Source: Lachnospiraceae bacterium (GTDB taxonomy: Bacteria > Bacillota_A > Clostridia > Lachnospirales > Lachnospiraceae). Taken from it: DNA of 13,075 nucleotides. The notes beneath the pieces were generated by a model. The model saw only the letters and a list, made by a program, of their open reading frames with translations. It made no database searches and was not told the origin of the DNA. The position numbers and the translations under genes are program-made. This document shows positions 1 to 7,821 of the stretch, piece after piece. The stretch lies in contig VSNT01000111.1 in assembly GCA_009774465.1 (NCBI GenBank), forward strand, positions 1 through 13,075. The letters are read 5' to 3'. Positions within the stretch are counted from its first letter, which is position 1; each line of letters begins with the position of its first letter.

Positions 1-57
1 TTGGGGCAGTAAAAGGATAACTATTATAAAATTTAAAAATAAGAATCAGGAAGAAGT

Positions 58-1665
58 ATGTTTAGTAAAAAGAAAAGAACCATGTCATTATTATTGGTGC
101 TTACAATGTTGTTAGTAACGTTAAGCGGATGCGGCGCCAAAGATTCCGGAGGGCAGGATGCGGCTGCTGCAGACACGGAAACGGAAAGTCAGCAGGAAGA
201 AAATCAGGAAGCTGGTGCAGAAGAGGCCGGACCGGATATTTCGGAAGAAGTTACTTTAGTTATGTATCTGATCGGCGACCGCCCGGTGGATAATGATGAA
301 GTATTTGCAAAAATCAATGAGCGGTTGAAAGCGGAAATTAACGCCACAATAGAAGTGAAATTTATGAGCTGGAGCGAATATGAGCAGAAGTATCCTCTTA
401 TTTTTGCATCAGGGGAAGACTGGGATATTATTTATACCGCTGACTGGTGCTTCTATAATGCACAGGCTACCAAGCAGGGATTTTATGAGATCACGGAAGA
501 AGCTCTTAAAACTTATGCGCCAATGACTGCTGAAACAATGTATCCGGAAGCATGGGAACAGGCAAAGGTAAATGGCAAAGTATATATGCTGCCCATGAAT
601 TATAAGGAAATCACTGCTTATGTATATATGGCAAGAGGTGATTTAATGGACAAATATGGCATTACATCAGTTGCTTCACTGGACGAAGCGGAAGCCTATA
701 TGGATGCAATTGTACAAAACGAACCTTCTCTGATTCCAATTGATGTAGGTTCTGATTATGATAAGTTATTTCTCTATGATCGTATGTGGAAAAAGGCAAA
801 TTGGGAAAGTGATGAAAAAGTTGTAGGGATTGGCCCCTGGCAGGTTATGGCAAGCGTAAGTGAAGTAGATGACAGTGTTTCAGTAGCCGGTACTTTTGCA
901 CAGCCTGCATTCCTTGATGTGATCACCCGTTTAAAAGACTGGAAGGATCGGGGATTTTGGAGTAAAAATGCTGTTGTAAATACACAGAATAACACGGAAA
1001 GCTTCCAGGCTGGAATATCTGCCCTGGCTATGATGAATGGCAATACTGCAAAGAGTGTTTACGCATCTGTCAGCGCGGAACATCCCGAATGGGATATCAG
1101 AGTATTTGACGCTCAGGATGGAGTTCCTCCGGTGCTTAATTCCTATTTGGCAAATGGCATGAGTATTTTCTCCAAATCAAAACATCCGGAGCGCGCCTTA
1201 ATGGCTCTTGATTATCTGCGCAATGATGAGGAAATCAACAATTTATTCTGCTATGGTATTGAAGGCAAGCATTGGGAAGATGCAGGGGATGGTCTTTTGG
1301 TATCACTTCCTGACAGTTCAAATTATGCTTATGACAGTAACTGCAACTGGGGCGTAAGAAATGATGCGTACTGGCGTATGATCGAAGGAGGCATTCCCAA
1401 TTTGGCAGAGTTGAATGAAAGTTGGCAGGAAACAGCAAGAAGCGAGCGGTATCAGGCTTTCGTGTTTAATGATGAGGCAGTTAAAAATGAAATTGCCGCA
1501 TTAGGTGAGATTTTTGATACGGATTATAAGCTTTTGGGACTTGGATTTACAGATGATCCGGAAGCTGATATTGAAAAATTGCGTGAAAAGATGGAAGCTG
1601 CAGGAGCACAGAAGGTATATGATGAAATACAAAAACAGGCACTTGCATTTTTGGAAGCAAACTAG
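58..1665 (+). CDS. ABC-transporter solute-binding lipoprotein (LplA/DUF3502-like)
   Basis: This 535-residue protein is very probably the extracellular sugar-binding subunit of an ABC importer, anchored to the outer face of the membrane. It starts with a lysine-rich n-region (KKKR), a hydrophobic stretch (residues about 9-21) and a lipobox L22-S23-G24-C25, so C25 would be lipidated. An acidic, low-complexity linker (about 28-65) follows, as is common in Firmicute lipoproteins. The fold region contains the block YGIEGKHW at residues 399-406, a hallmark of the large LplA/LipO-like binding proteins with a DUF3502-type C-terminus. The length matches that family. The ATG is preceded by AGGAAGA. No permease gene is visible downstream; in this family permeases usually precede the binding protein, so they probably lie upstream of the window. 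A terminator follows at 1754-1781. The ligand cannot be read from sequence; the adjacent GH110-like gene suggests a galactose-containing oligosaccharide (inference). Confidence 0.9.
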   Translation: MFSKKKRTMSLLLVLTMLLVTLSGCGAKDSGGQDAAAADTETESQQEENQEAGAEEAGPDISEEVTLVMYLIGDRPVDNDEVFAKINERLKAEINATIEVKFMSWSEYEQKYPLIFASGEDWDIIYTADWCFYNAQATKQGFYEITEEALKTYAPMTAETMYPEAWEQAKVNGKVYMLPMNYKEITAYVYMARGDLMDKYGITSVASLDEAEAYMDAIVQNEPSLIPIDVGSDYDKLFLYDRMWKKANWESDEKVVGIGPWQVMASVSEVDDSVSVAGTFAQPAFLDVITRLKDWKDRGFWSKNAVVNTQNNTESFQAGISALAMMNGNTAKSVYASVSAEHPEWDIRVFDAQDGVPPVLNSYLANGMSIFSKSKHPERALMALDYLRNDEEINNLFCYGIEGKHWEDAGDGLLVSLPDSSNYAYDSNCNWGVRNDAYWRMIEGGIPNLAELNESWQETARSERYQAFVFNDEAVKNEIAALGEIFDTDYKLLGLGFTDDPEADIEKLREKMEAAGAQKVYDEIQKQALAFLEAN

Positions 1666-1687
1666 TGTGAAAAATAAATTTTCACAC
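1665..1687. repeat. AT-rich inverted repeat after the binding-protein gene
   Basis: Perfect 9-bp arms, GTGTGAAAA (1665-1673) and TTTTCACAC (1679-1687), are separated by 5 bases. It begins on the last base of the stop codon of the binding-protein gene. No T-tract follows, so it is not a standard terminator. It could be a 3'-end stabilising hairpin or a protein-binding dyad. Confidence 0.6.
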
Positions 1688-1698
1688 TTCGTATTTGG

Positions 1699-1728
1699 GC
1701 AGTATCGCAGGCAATGCCTGCGATATGC
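1699..1728. repeat. Long GC-rich hairpin, 11-bp perfect arms
   Basis: TATCGCAGGCA (1703-1713) is followed by a single A and its exact reverse complement (1715-1725). Three further base pairs (GCA 1699-1701 with TGC 1726-1728) extend the stem past one bulged G at 1702. No run of T follows, so it is more likely an RNA-processing or stabilising element, or a small dispersed palindrome, than a terminator. Confidence 0.65.
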
Positions 1729-1753
1729 ATGGGGATTAAAATGAAATAAGTGG

Positions 1754-1781
1754 AAAGGGCGGGCGTTTGCCTGCCCTTTTT
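1754..1781 (+). terminator. Rho-independent terminator after the binding-protein gene
   Basis: The arm at 1754-1764 (AAAGGGCGGGC) pairs with 1769-1779 (GCCTGCCCTTT), with one G-T wobble, a 4-base loop GTTT and a run of T at 1777-1781. This ends the upstream ABC operon. No convincing promoter was found between it and the next gene (TAAAAT at 1804-1809 lacks a good -35 box), so some read-through may feed the next gene. Confidence 0.85.
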
Positions 1782-1831
1782 CAGAGCTGAAAAGAGATTT
1801 AAATAAAATTTGTCAGAAGGGAGCTATCGGG

Positions 1832-3481
1832 ATGAAAAGGATTTACGGAACAGAACTGGGGATTTCGCCGGGAGATAATCCGTTTTTGGTCAGGACACTG
1901 AAAGAGGCGTTTTCCAAACTGCGCAGGGAGCAGAATGTTTCGCTGTTATTGGAGCCGGGGGAGTATCATTTTTATCCCCAATACGGTGCCAGAGGAAATT
2001 TCTGCATTTCAAATCATCACAAATGTGCAGAAAGAAAAGTGGCTTTTTGGATGGAAAAAATGGAAGATTTTGAAATTGACGGTGCCGGAAGCCGATTTAT
2101 TTTTCATACAGATATTCTCCCTTTTTATATAGTTGGGTGCAAAAGAGTCTGTTTAAAAAATTTTTCTGTTGATTACCATGTTCCAGCTTATTCCGAAGGA
2201 GAAATCATCAGCTTATCCCCCAAAAAGATGGTGGTGAAAATAAATCCGGAGAAATACAAGTGGAAGATAATGGATAATTATTTATACTTTTTCGGTGAAA
2301 ACTTCTGCCATCCGCTGCATCTTTGCATGGAAATGGATGGCGTGTCCGGCGGTCCCGCCTGTGGGACGGATGACCTTTATTTTTGTACGCATGAGCAGAA
2401 GGTGGGGCTTCATCCGATTATTGAGAAAGCAGATTTTGACAAAGTATGCTTTACGCTAAATGACAAAGAGCATTTTTTTCCGGGCAGCCGAGTGGGAAAT
2501 AAACTTGTACTGCGGCATCATCCCCGGAGTAATCCTGTTTTTTATGTATCTGATTCTTATGACCTGGAGCTCAAAAACATAGCGGTTCATCACGCGGAAG
2601 GCATGGGATTTTTGGCGGAGCGCTGTAGAAATGTCAGTTTGTATCAATTTGATGTGCTTCCGGATGAAAAGAATCTGCGGTGCTTTACTGCATCAGCGGA
2701 TGCGGCACACTTTGTAAGCTGTGCCGGAAAGGTAAAGCTGGAAGGCTGCCGGTTTGAGAAGCAAATGGATGATGGCGTGAATGTGCATGGTTTTTACTCC
2801 CCCATAGAAAAACAGATAGACAGCAATAAAGTGCTGCTTGGATGGGGGCATCCGGAACAGAGAGGCGTTAAGATGGCACGTGCTGGCGACGAGGCAGCAA
2901 TTATGGATGCCGGAAATCTTATTCCCATTTGGAAAGGATATTTTGAAAGTATTTCGGTTCAGGAAAATGCTGTGCTGGCGGTGTTTGACAGACAATTGCC
3001 GGAAAATTTACCTGAAAATCCGGTTTTGGAAAATCTTACGCTTTCGCCTGATGTTGTAATAAGGAAATGTGAGTTTCGGAAAAACCGTGCAAGGGGAGTT
3101 CTCCTTACCTGTAGAAATGCCCTGGTGGAAGATTGTGTGTTTGAAACAGCAGGGGCTGCTGTTTTTCTGGAAGGAGAGGCGTGTTCATGGTACGAATCAG
3201 GGGCGGTCAGTTCTATTGTCTTTAAAGAAAATCGTTTTTTAAATTGTGCCTATATTCCTGCGTGGGGCGAGGCGCCTGTTACAGTATGTCCCAAGGTGGA
3301 AGGCAATGGAAAAGGGCATTATCACAAAAATCTGGAATTGATAAAAAACGAATTCTACTGTTTTGATGAACGGATATTATATGCAAGGCGGATTGGGCAT
3401 ATACTGATTAAAGACAATAAATATAATCAAACTCTGGCATATCCGGAACAAAAAGGCAGGAAATATGATATCGAGAATTAA
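1832..3481 (+). CDS. GH110-like parallel beta-helix glycosidase (putative alpha-1,3-galactosidase)
   Basis: This 549-residue protein is best read as a member or close relative of glycoside hydrolase family GH110, inverting exo-alpha-1,3-galactosidases known for removing blood-group-B-type galactose. Visible support: the N-terminal 'EPGEYHFYP' and 'IDGAGSRFIFH...PF' blocks (about 41-98), 'LKNFSVDY' (108-115), a long series of beta-helix-like turns, 'NRARGVLL' in the C-terminal half, and the cluster MDDGVNVHG at 312-320. Asp290 (in SADAAHF), Asp313 and Asp314 have the 23/24-residue spacing that I recall for the essential aspartates of GH110 enzymes; this needs alignment. There is no signal peptide, so it would act in the cytoplasm on imported oligosaccharides, which fits the binding protein just upstream. 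The ATG has a good AAGGGAG ribosome site. A non-GH110 beta-helix enzyme (for example an epimerase or lyase) is the alternative. Confidence 0.75.
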   Translation: MKRIYGTELGISPGDNPFLVRTLKEAFSKLRREQNVSLLLEPGEYHFYPQYGARGNFCISNHHKCAERKVAFWMEKMEDFEIDGAGSRFIFHTDILPFYIVGCKRVCLKNFSVDYHVPAYSEGEIISLSPKKMVVKINPEKYKWKIMDNYLYFFGENFCHPLHLCMEMDGVSGGPACGTDDLYFCTHEQKVGLHPIIEKADFDKVCFTLNDKEHFFPGSRVGNKLVLRHHPRSNPVFYVSDSYDLELKNIAVHHAEGMGFLAERCRNVSLYQFDVLPDEKNLRCFTASADAAHFVSCAGKVKLEGCRFEKQMDDGVNVHGFYSPIEKQIDSNKVLLGWGHPEQRGVKMARAGDEAAIMDAGNLIPIWKGYFESISVQENAVLAVFDRQLPENLPENPVLENLTLSPDVVIRKCEFRKNRARGVLLTCRNALVEDCVFETAGAAVFLEGEACSWYESGAVSSIVFKENRFLNCAYIPAWGEAPVTVCPKVEGNGKGHYHKNLELIKNEFYCFDERILYARRIGHILIKDNKYNQTLAYPEQKGRKYDIEN

Positions 3482-3593
3482 GAGATATATACTTTTTAGA
3501 AATAATTTATACTTTTACCATTGATTTTTTCCTTTGGAAGAGATAAATTTTTTATTATGCTTTGCAATAATTATGCATAAAGGAGAGAGGAAA

Positions 3594-4418
3594 ATGGAAC
3601 AGCCGCTGGTAAGCATTATTGTGCCGGTTTACAATGGAGAAAAAACGATAGAAAGATGCTTAAGAAGCATTCAGAATCAAACATATTCCAATATTGAAAT
3701 CATTGTAGTTAATGACGGAAGTACTGATCATACACAGAAAGTGATAGATAAGTATGCTGCTTCCGATTCCAGGTTCCATGCCATTAAAAAGTTAAACAGC
3801 GGTGTTTCTGACAGCAGAAACATGGGAATAAAAGCAGCAAAAGGCGAGTATTTACAGTTTGTAGACGGAGATGACTGGATTGTAAAGCAGGCAACGGAAG
3901 AATTTGTTAAAACAGCGCTTACCTTTGGCTGTGAAATGGTTATTTCTGATTATTACAGGGTTCGGGGAAGAAAAGTTATTGCAAAGGGACATATAAATGC
4001 AGGCCCTGTTATTACTAAAATGAAATATGCGGAATTTATGATGGAAGCCCCGGCAAATTTTTATTATGGTGTTTTGTGGAATAAATTTTTTAAAGCAGAT
4101 ATTATCAGAAAATTTAATCTATCCTGCTCTCCGGAACTGGACTGGTGCGAGGACTTTCGTTTTAATCTTGAATATCTGTTGTATGTTGGCAAAGTCGGAA
4201 TCATTACCAGGCCCCTGTACTATTATGTGAAAACCAAAGGAAGCCTTGTAGATACACGGATTAATTTTCAGGTGACTGTACGAACGAAAAGGATCTTATT
4301 TGATCATTATAAAGAATTGTATAAGGCGATGGATATTTATGAAACAAATAAGCTGCGGATAGGGATGTTTTATTTTGCTTTTGCGCACGATAAGAGGAAA
4401 AAAGTCAGGTCTGCCTGA
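3594..4418 (+). CDS. GT2-family glycosyltransferase, short
   Basis: This 274-residue GT-A enzyme would transfer a sugar from a nucleotide-sugar donor to a glycan or lipid acceptor at the cytoplasmic face. The N-terminus 'VSIIVPVYNGEKTIERCL' (6-23), 'VVNDGSTD' (38-45), the DXD-type metal/donor site D91-G-D93-D94 and 'WCEDFRF' (184-190) are typical of GT2/EpsJ-like proteins. No membrane segments are seen. I chose the ATG at 3594 because AGGAGAG lies just upstream; an in-frame TTG at 3534 adds 20 unlike residues. The protein stops soon after the GT-A core (lysine/arginine-rich end KRKKVRSA), whereas many relatives carry a longer C-terminal region, so it may be truncated. The gene is visibly more A+T-rich than the genes to its right. 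It stands 112 bp after the GH110-like gene and converges on the repressor gene; its acceptor and pathway are unknown. Confidence 0.85.
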   Translation: MEQPLVSIIVPVYNGEKTIERCLRSIQNQTYSNIEIIVVNDGSTDHTQKVIDKYAASDSRFHAIKKLNSGVSDSRNMGIKAAKGEYLQFVDGDDWIVKQATEEFVKTALTFGCEMVISDYYRVRGRKVIAKGHINAGPVITKMKYAEFMMEAPANFYYGVLWNKFFKADIIRKFNLSCSPELDWCEDFRFNLEYLLYVGKVGIITRPLYYYVKTKGSLVDTRINFQVTVRTKRILFDHYKELYKAMDIYETNKLRIGMFYFAFAHDKRKKVRSA

Positions 4419-4492
4419 AAACAGGATGGAAGTATATCTTTTCAAGTCAAAGTCGGAACAGGAAACAGCTTTTTCTAGAGATTCATAATTCC

Positions 4493-5500
4493 TTACTGTC
4501 TGGCAGACACAAAGCGGATGGTAGATTCTCTGGCGATGACACGGGATTCCAGTTCATACATATGTGGTTCTGTGTTGTTATTGATTTGATCCAGCAGGAT
4601 TTCTACGGATTTTTTCCCTATCTCATCCAAAGGCTGGGCCAGGGCGGTGAGCTTGGGGCTGATTTCCTTTGCCAGCAGGGAATTATCAAAACCGGCAATG
4701 GCAATATCCTGTGGAACTGTATAACCCAATTCACGGAAAGCAGTGATGGCTTCACAGGCAGTGATGTCGTCGTTGGCCAGATATGCCTCACAATGCAGTC
4801 CTGCGTCTTCTGCGTATTGCTTTACCAGTTTATAGACCAGACTGGCATTCATGTTTTCTGGTGCCGGACATTCGATCACATCAGTCAGATTTATCTGACT
4901 GTCTGACAAATACTGTTTAAATCCTGCATATTTCAGAGCGGAAGTAGATTCTTTTGTGGGACCAATATATCCTATTTTCTGAAAACCCATATTTAGAAAA
5001 TGCCTGGCTATCTGCTGGCCGCCATTATAGTGAGAAATATATACGCTGCTGAATCCTTCCATCCTTTTGGTAATCATTACTGCCGGAACCTGCAGGCGCT
5101 GATAGGCGGGCAGGCTTTGCTCCGCAGAAACCGGAACTGCGATTACGCCATCCACTTTCCGCTGACGCAGTTGAGCCAGAATATTTTTTTCTTTGTCCAG
5201 ACTGCGGTGTGTATTGCAGATGATTACACTGTATCCTTCATAAAATGCCTGGTTTTCTATTGCTTCTATGATTTCACTGAAAAAAGGATAGGCAATTTCC
5301 GGAACCAGAAGGCCAATGATGTTCGTCCGGTTTCCTGCCAGGCTCTGGGCGATGAGATTCGGTTCATAATCCAGTTCTTTTACCCAGTGAAGTACCTTTT
5401 GACGTGTCTCTGCTTTGACGGAAGGATGGTTAGAGAGAACTCTGGAGACGGTGACTCTGGAAACTCCTGCTTTTTTTGCAATATCCTGCATACTGACCAC
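4493..5500 (-). CDS. LacI-family transcriptional repressor
   Basis: This 335-residue regulator has the usual LacI/GalR layout and length: an N-terminal helix-turn-helix (residues 4-23, 'MQDIAKKAGVSRVTVSRVL'), a hinge helix with 'YEPNLIAQSLAG' (about 45-56) and a periplasmic-binding-protein-like effector domain beginning 'NIIGLLVPEI'. The hinge leucine before A-G is the residue that in this family inserts into a central CpG step of the operator, consistent with the two dyads at 7680-7693 and 7859-7872. The two recognition-helix specificity positions are Arg15 and Val16. The start is GTG at 5500: AGGAGGG lies 6 bases upstream of it, while the ATG at 5491 would be too far away. It follows the PTS gene on the same strand but is separated by a terminator and has its own promoter. 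It most likely senses the sugar, or its phosphate, handled by the neighbouring genes (inference). Confidence 0.93.
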   Translation of the reverse strand: MVSMQDIAKKAGVSRVTVSRVLSNHPSVKAETRQKVLHWVKELDYEPNLIAQSLAGNRTNIIGLLVPEIAYPFFSEIIEAIENQAFYEGYSVIICNTHRSLDKEKNILAQLRQRKVDGVIAVPVSAEQSLPAYQRLQVPAVMITKRMEGFSSVYISHYNGGQQIARHFLNMGFQKIGYIGPTKESTSALKYAGFKQYLSDSQINLTDVIECPAPENMNASLVYKLVKQYAEDAGLHCEAYLANDDITACEAITAFRELGYTVPQDIAIAGFDNSLLAKEISPKLTALAQPLDEIGKKSVEILLDQINNNTEPHMYELESRVIARESTIRFVSARQ

Positions 5501-5604
5501 AACAATCCCTCCTTTCTTCGTGTATGGAATTATAGGTGGTTTCTATAACACCAGATAAATGTCAGTTGTTGAATTTTGTCAGATCCATAATCGTATATAG
5601 GAAT

Positions 5605-5633
5605 ATTCTAGTCCCGACTATTACTGTTGTCAA
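5605..5633 (-). promoter_or_regulatory. Promoter of the LacI-family repressor gene
   Basis: Reading the minus strand, TTGACA (5633-5628), a 17-base spacer and TAGAAT (5610-5605) form a near-consensus vegetative promoter. Transcription would start near 5598, giving a leader of about 100 bases before the GTG start. A dyad TAGTC-N2-GACTA (5609-5620) overlaps the -10 box and spacer and could be a repressor site, though it does not resemble the central-CG dyads elsewhere. Confidence 0.75.
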
Positions 5634-5639
5634 GAATGG

Positions 5640-5670
5640 AAGATAAGAGCCACCCGGCAGGGTGGCTCCT
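5640..5670 (-). terminator. Terminator of the PTS gene
   Basis: A perfect 9-bp stem, GAGCCACCC (5647-5655) with GGGTGGCTC (5660-5668) and a 4-base loop, lies about 50 bases past the PTS stop codon. On the minus strand it is followed by TTATCTT, a moderate U-rich tail. It separates the PTS transcript from the repressor gene. Confidence 0.8.
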
Positions 5671-5717
5671 TTTGCCAATGAGCTGGCCTGTATCACCGGA
5701 ATCTGGCACCGGTAATA

Positions 5718-7631
5718 TCACGCTTTCAGGCGCATCAACTGGTCTCCGGGCTTAAGCTGACCGGAAGCTAAGGCTTCAACAGAAGCCAGATCATCAGAAT
5801 TGGTAACTGCAACCATAATAGTAGCAGGGTGGCCGGCAGCCTTGATTTTTTTCAGATCCATAGTTAATAGAAGGTCTCCTTTTTTAACAGTCTGTCCTTC
5901 TTTGACATGGCTTTTGAAGCCATTACCTTTCATTTCTACGGTGTCTATGCCTACATGGATGAGCAGCTCCACACCTTCCGCTTCGATGCCTACAGCATGT
6001 AAGGTTTCGGCAAGCTGGATTATTCTGCCATTCATGGGAGAATAAACTTTTCCTGTCTCAGGTTCAATACCACAGCACACTCCAAGGACGCCCTGAGCAA
6101 AGGTTGGATCGGGAATCTCATTCATGGGAACGAAGACTCCCTGGGCTACAGCGCCCAGCACATCAGGAAAGGATATTGGTGCATCTGCCGGAACCTCCTT
6201 TTTATTTCCTTTTGGCGCCTCGGCTTCCATAACTTCCGGCGGCACTGCGAAGAACCAGCACAGGCCAAAAGCTACGACGAAAGTAGCAATGGCAAGTAAT
6301 ACATACATCACCAGTTGGGAAGGGGAATATATGTACAGTAACAACCCCGGTATCGTGGTTATGCCATTGCCGGTACCCTTCATTCCAAGTAACATGGCAA
6401 TCATACCGGCTATACCATTGATGGAGCAGCTAAGGAGAAAGGGTTTCATGCCATAACGCAGGATGACGCCGAATAATGCAGGTTCACCAATGCCCAGCAG
6501 GGCAGATACGGTTGCACTGGGACCAATGGCGCGGATTTCCTTTTTCCGGGCCTTTATGGAGATGGCAAGACATACACCGGCAGAGGAAAAACCGCACATA
6601 CACAAAATAGCGTTGAAAGGGTTAAAACCAGTGCTGGCAAGCAGACTGATCTCCAGCATGTTAAATATATGGTGGACACCCGTCAGGGTGATAATAGACC
6701 AGAAGAAGCCGACTACCAGACCGCCGATGCCCAGAGGAAGTTCCAGCGCATATTCTACGATGACCAACAGGACATTTTCCAGTGCATGAAGCAGGGGGCC
6801 AATTACCAGCAGGGAAAGAATCAGCATAACAAACAGTACCAGAAAAGGCGTAATCATAAAGTCAAAAACTGCAGGAACCGTTTTTCGCAGTTTCTTTTCC
6901 AGCTTACTGCCGATTACTCCGGCTACAAAGGCCGGCAGGATGCTGCCCTGATAACCTACTATGGGAATAAAACCGAAAAGCATAAGGGGAGTTACACCGC
7001 TGGAAGGATCTGCCACAGAGTAGGCGTTCGGCAGAGCGCCGTTCACCAGCATCAGTCCCAGAATCAGGCCAAGCACCGGGGAGCCGCCAAATACACGGAA
7101 CGTGGACCAGCATACTATAGCAGGCAGGAAAGCAAAAGTGGTACCGGAAAGCACCTCCACCAGAACCTGAAAAGTATGAGGAACATCGGCATTGGTCAAA
7201 CCGAATAAAGACAGAAAGTTATCATTGAGTAAGGCGCCTTTCAAGCCAAGGAAAAGACCGGTGGCTACCAGAGCAGGTATAACTGGAACAAACACATCAC
7301 CGAAAGTCCGGATGGCTTTCTGCACCTGGTTTTTGCCGTCCATTTTTGCTTCTTTTGCTTCACTTGCAGTAGTCTCGGCAATACCAAGCTGGATGATCTG
7401 CTCATAGACTCGGTTGACATGACCGGTGCCGAAGATAATCTGATATTGTCCGGCTGTGAAGAAAGTGCCTTTCACTGCATCAATTTCGCCGACTTTTTCA
7501 TCGTCAGCCAGGGAACGGTCCGCAACAATGAGGCGCAGACGGGTGGCGCAATGGGCGGCAGATTTGATGTTTTCTGATCCGCCGACGGCCTGAATGACTT
7601 CTTTTGCTATCTTTGCATAATCGTAGTTCAT
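5718..7631 (-). CDS. PTS sugar transporter EIIBCA (glucose/sucrose/beta-glucoside superfamily)
   Basis: This 637-residue membrane protein imports and phosphorylates a sugar using phosphoenolpyruvate via HPr. Domains in order: EIIB (about 1-85) with the phospho-cysteine Cys28 in 'HCATRLRL' and 'VKGTFFTAGQYQIIFGTG' (53-70), which resembles sucrose/trehalose-type EIIB; EIIC (about 105-455), with several hydrophobic segments, 'TGVHH' (317-321) and 'GIGEPALFG' (380-388); and a fused EIIA of the Glc/Crr type (about 488-637) with His545 and the phospho-acceptor His559 in 'LLIHVGIDTV'. All three phosphotransfer residues are present, so it should be self-sufficient. The ATG has a perfect GGAGG site. 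The EIIB/EIIC wording favours an alpha-glucoside such as sucrose or a sucrose-containing sugar, but the substrate is inferred. It is divergent from the phosphatase-GH13-GH36 operon and shares the control region with it. Confidence 0.93.
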   Translation of the reverse strand: MNYDYAKIAKEVIQAVGGSENIKSAAHCATRLRLIVADRSLADDEKVGEIDAVKGTFFTAGQYQIIFGTGHVNRVYEQIIQLGIAETTASEAKEAKMDGKNQVQKAIRTFGDVFVPVIPALVATGLFLGLKGALLNDNFLSLFGLTNADVPHTFQVLVEVLSGTTFAFLPAIVCWSTFRVFGGSPVLGLILGLMLVNGALPNAYSVADPSSGVTPLMLFGFIPIVGYQGSILPAFVAGVIGSKLEKKLRKTVPAVFDFMITPFLVLFVMLILSLLVIGPLLHALENVLLVIVEYALELPLGIGGLVVGFFWSIITLTGVHHIFNMLEISLLASTGFNPFNAILCMCGFSSAGVCLAISIKARKKEIRAIGPSATVSALLGIGEPALFGVILRYGMKPFLLSCSINGIAGMIAMLLGMKGTGNGITTIPGLLLYIYSPSQLVMYVLLAIATFVVAFGLCWFFAVPPEVMEAEAPKGNKKEVPADAPISFPDVLGAVAQGVFVPMNEIPDPTFAQGVLGVCCGIEPETGKVYSPMNGRIIQLAETLHAVGIEAEGVELLIHVGIDTVEMKGNGFKSHVKEGQTVKKGDLLLTMDLKKIKAAGHPATIMVAVTNSDDLASVEALASGQLKPGDQLMRLKA

Positions 7632-7659
7632 AGTTTCCTCCTTAAAAATTTGGTTTGAT

Positions 7660-7684
7660 GTACTATGTAATTAACATAATGTAC
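7660..7684. repeat. AT-rich dyad in the PTS leader
   Basis: TATGT (7664-7668) and ACATA (7674-7678) flank a 5-base loop and are themselves flanked by GTAC at 7660-7663 and 7681-7684. It lies between the PTS ribosome site and the candidate operator, overlapping the latter. It could be a second protein-binding site or a weak leader hairpin; it has no T-tract and is not a BglG-type terminator/antiterminator. Confidence 0.45.
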
Positions 7685-7693
7685 TCGCGTTCA
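7680..7693 (-). promoter_or_regulatory. Candidate LacI-family/CcpA operator for the PTS gene
   Basis: On the minus strand the site reads TGAACGCGAGTACA, a near-palindrome with a central CG; its half-sites are TGAACGC and TGTACTC. It sits about 5-18 bases downstream of the predicted PTS transcription start. It shares 11 of 14 bases with the site at 7859-7872. It also resembles the catabolite-response (cre) consensus, with two mismatches, so CcpA is an alternative. Confidence 0.6.
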
Positions 7694-7703
7694 TCTTAAA
7701 GCG

Positions 7704-7733
7704 AGGATATCACGGAGGGTAATAAAAAGTCAA
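7704..7733 (-). promoter_or_regulatory. Promoter of the PTS gene
   Basis: On the minus strand TTGACT (7733-7728), an 18-base spacer and TATCCT (7709-7704) make a plausible but imperfect vegetative promoter, with a start near 7697 and a leader of about 66 bases. The weak -10 box contrasts with the perfect divergent promoter. Confidence 0.55.
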
Positions 7734-7821
7734 TACAGGTGTGAGTAAAAATATAAAATCGGCGTTTTGCATAAATAAAACAAATTAGTTTTGGTGAAAA
7801 CAGAAAAAGAAATATGGCAGA

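Noticed and set aside
1505..1744. 79-codon frame overlapping the end of the binding-protein gene and the hairpins
   Set aside because: It is out of frame with the binding-protein gene, runs through three hairpins and has no ribosome site.
3534..3593. TTG start giving the glycosyltransferase 20 more residues
   Set aside because: The extra residues are unlike GT2 N-termini and have no ribosome site; AGGAGAG directly precedes the ATG at 3594.
4419..4492. Bidirectional terminator between the converging GT2 and repressor genes
   Set aside because: I looked for a stem followed by T-runs on either strand and found only short, weak complementarity.
6669..7208. Plus-strand open frames across the PTS gene (also 6124-6456 and 6463-6789)
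   Set aside because: They are antisense shadows of the EIIC coding region, with no start signals and no recognisable protein features.
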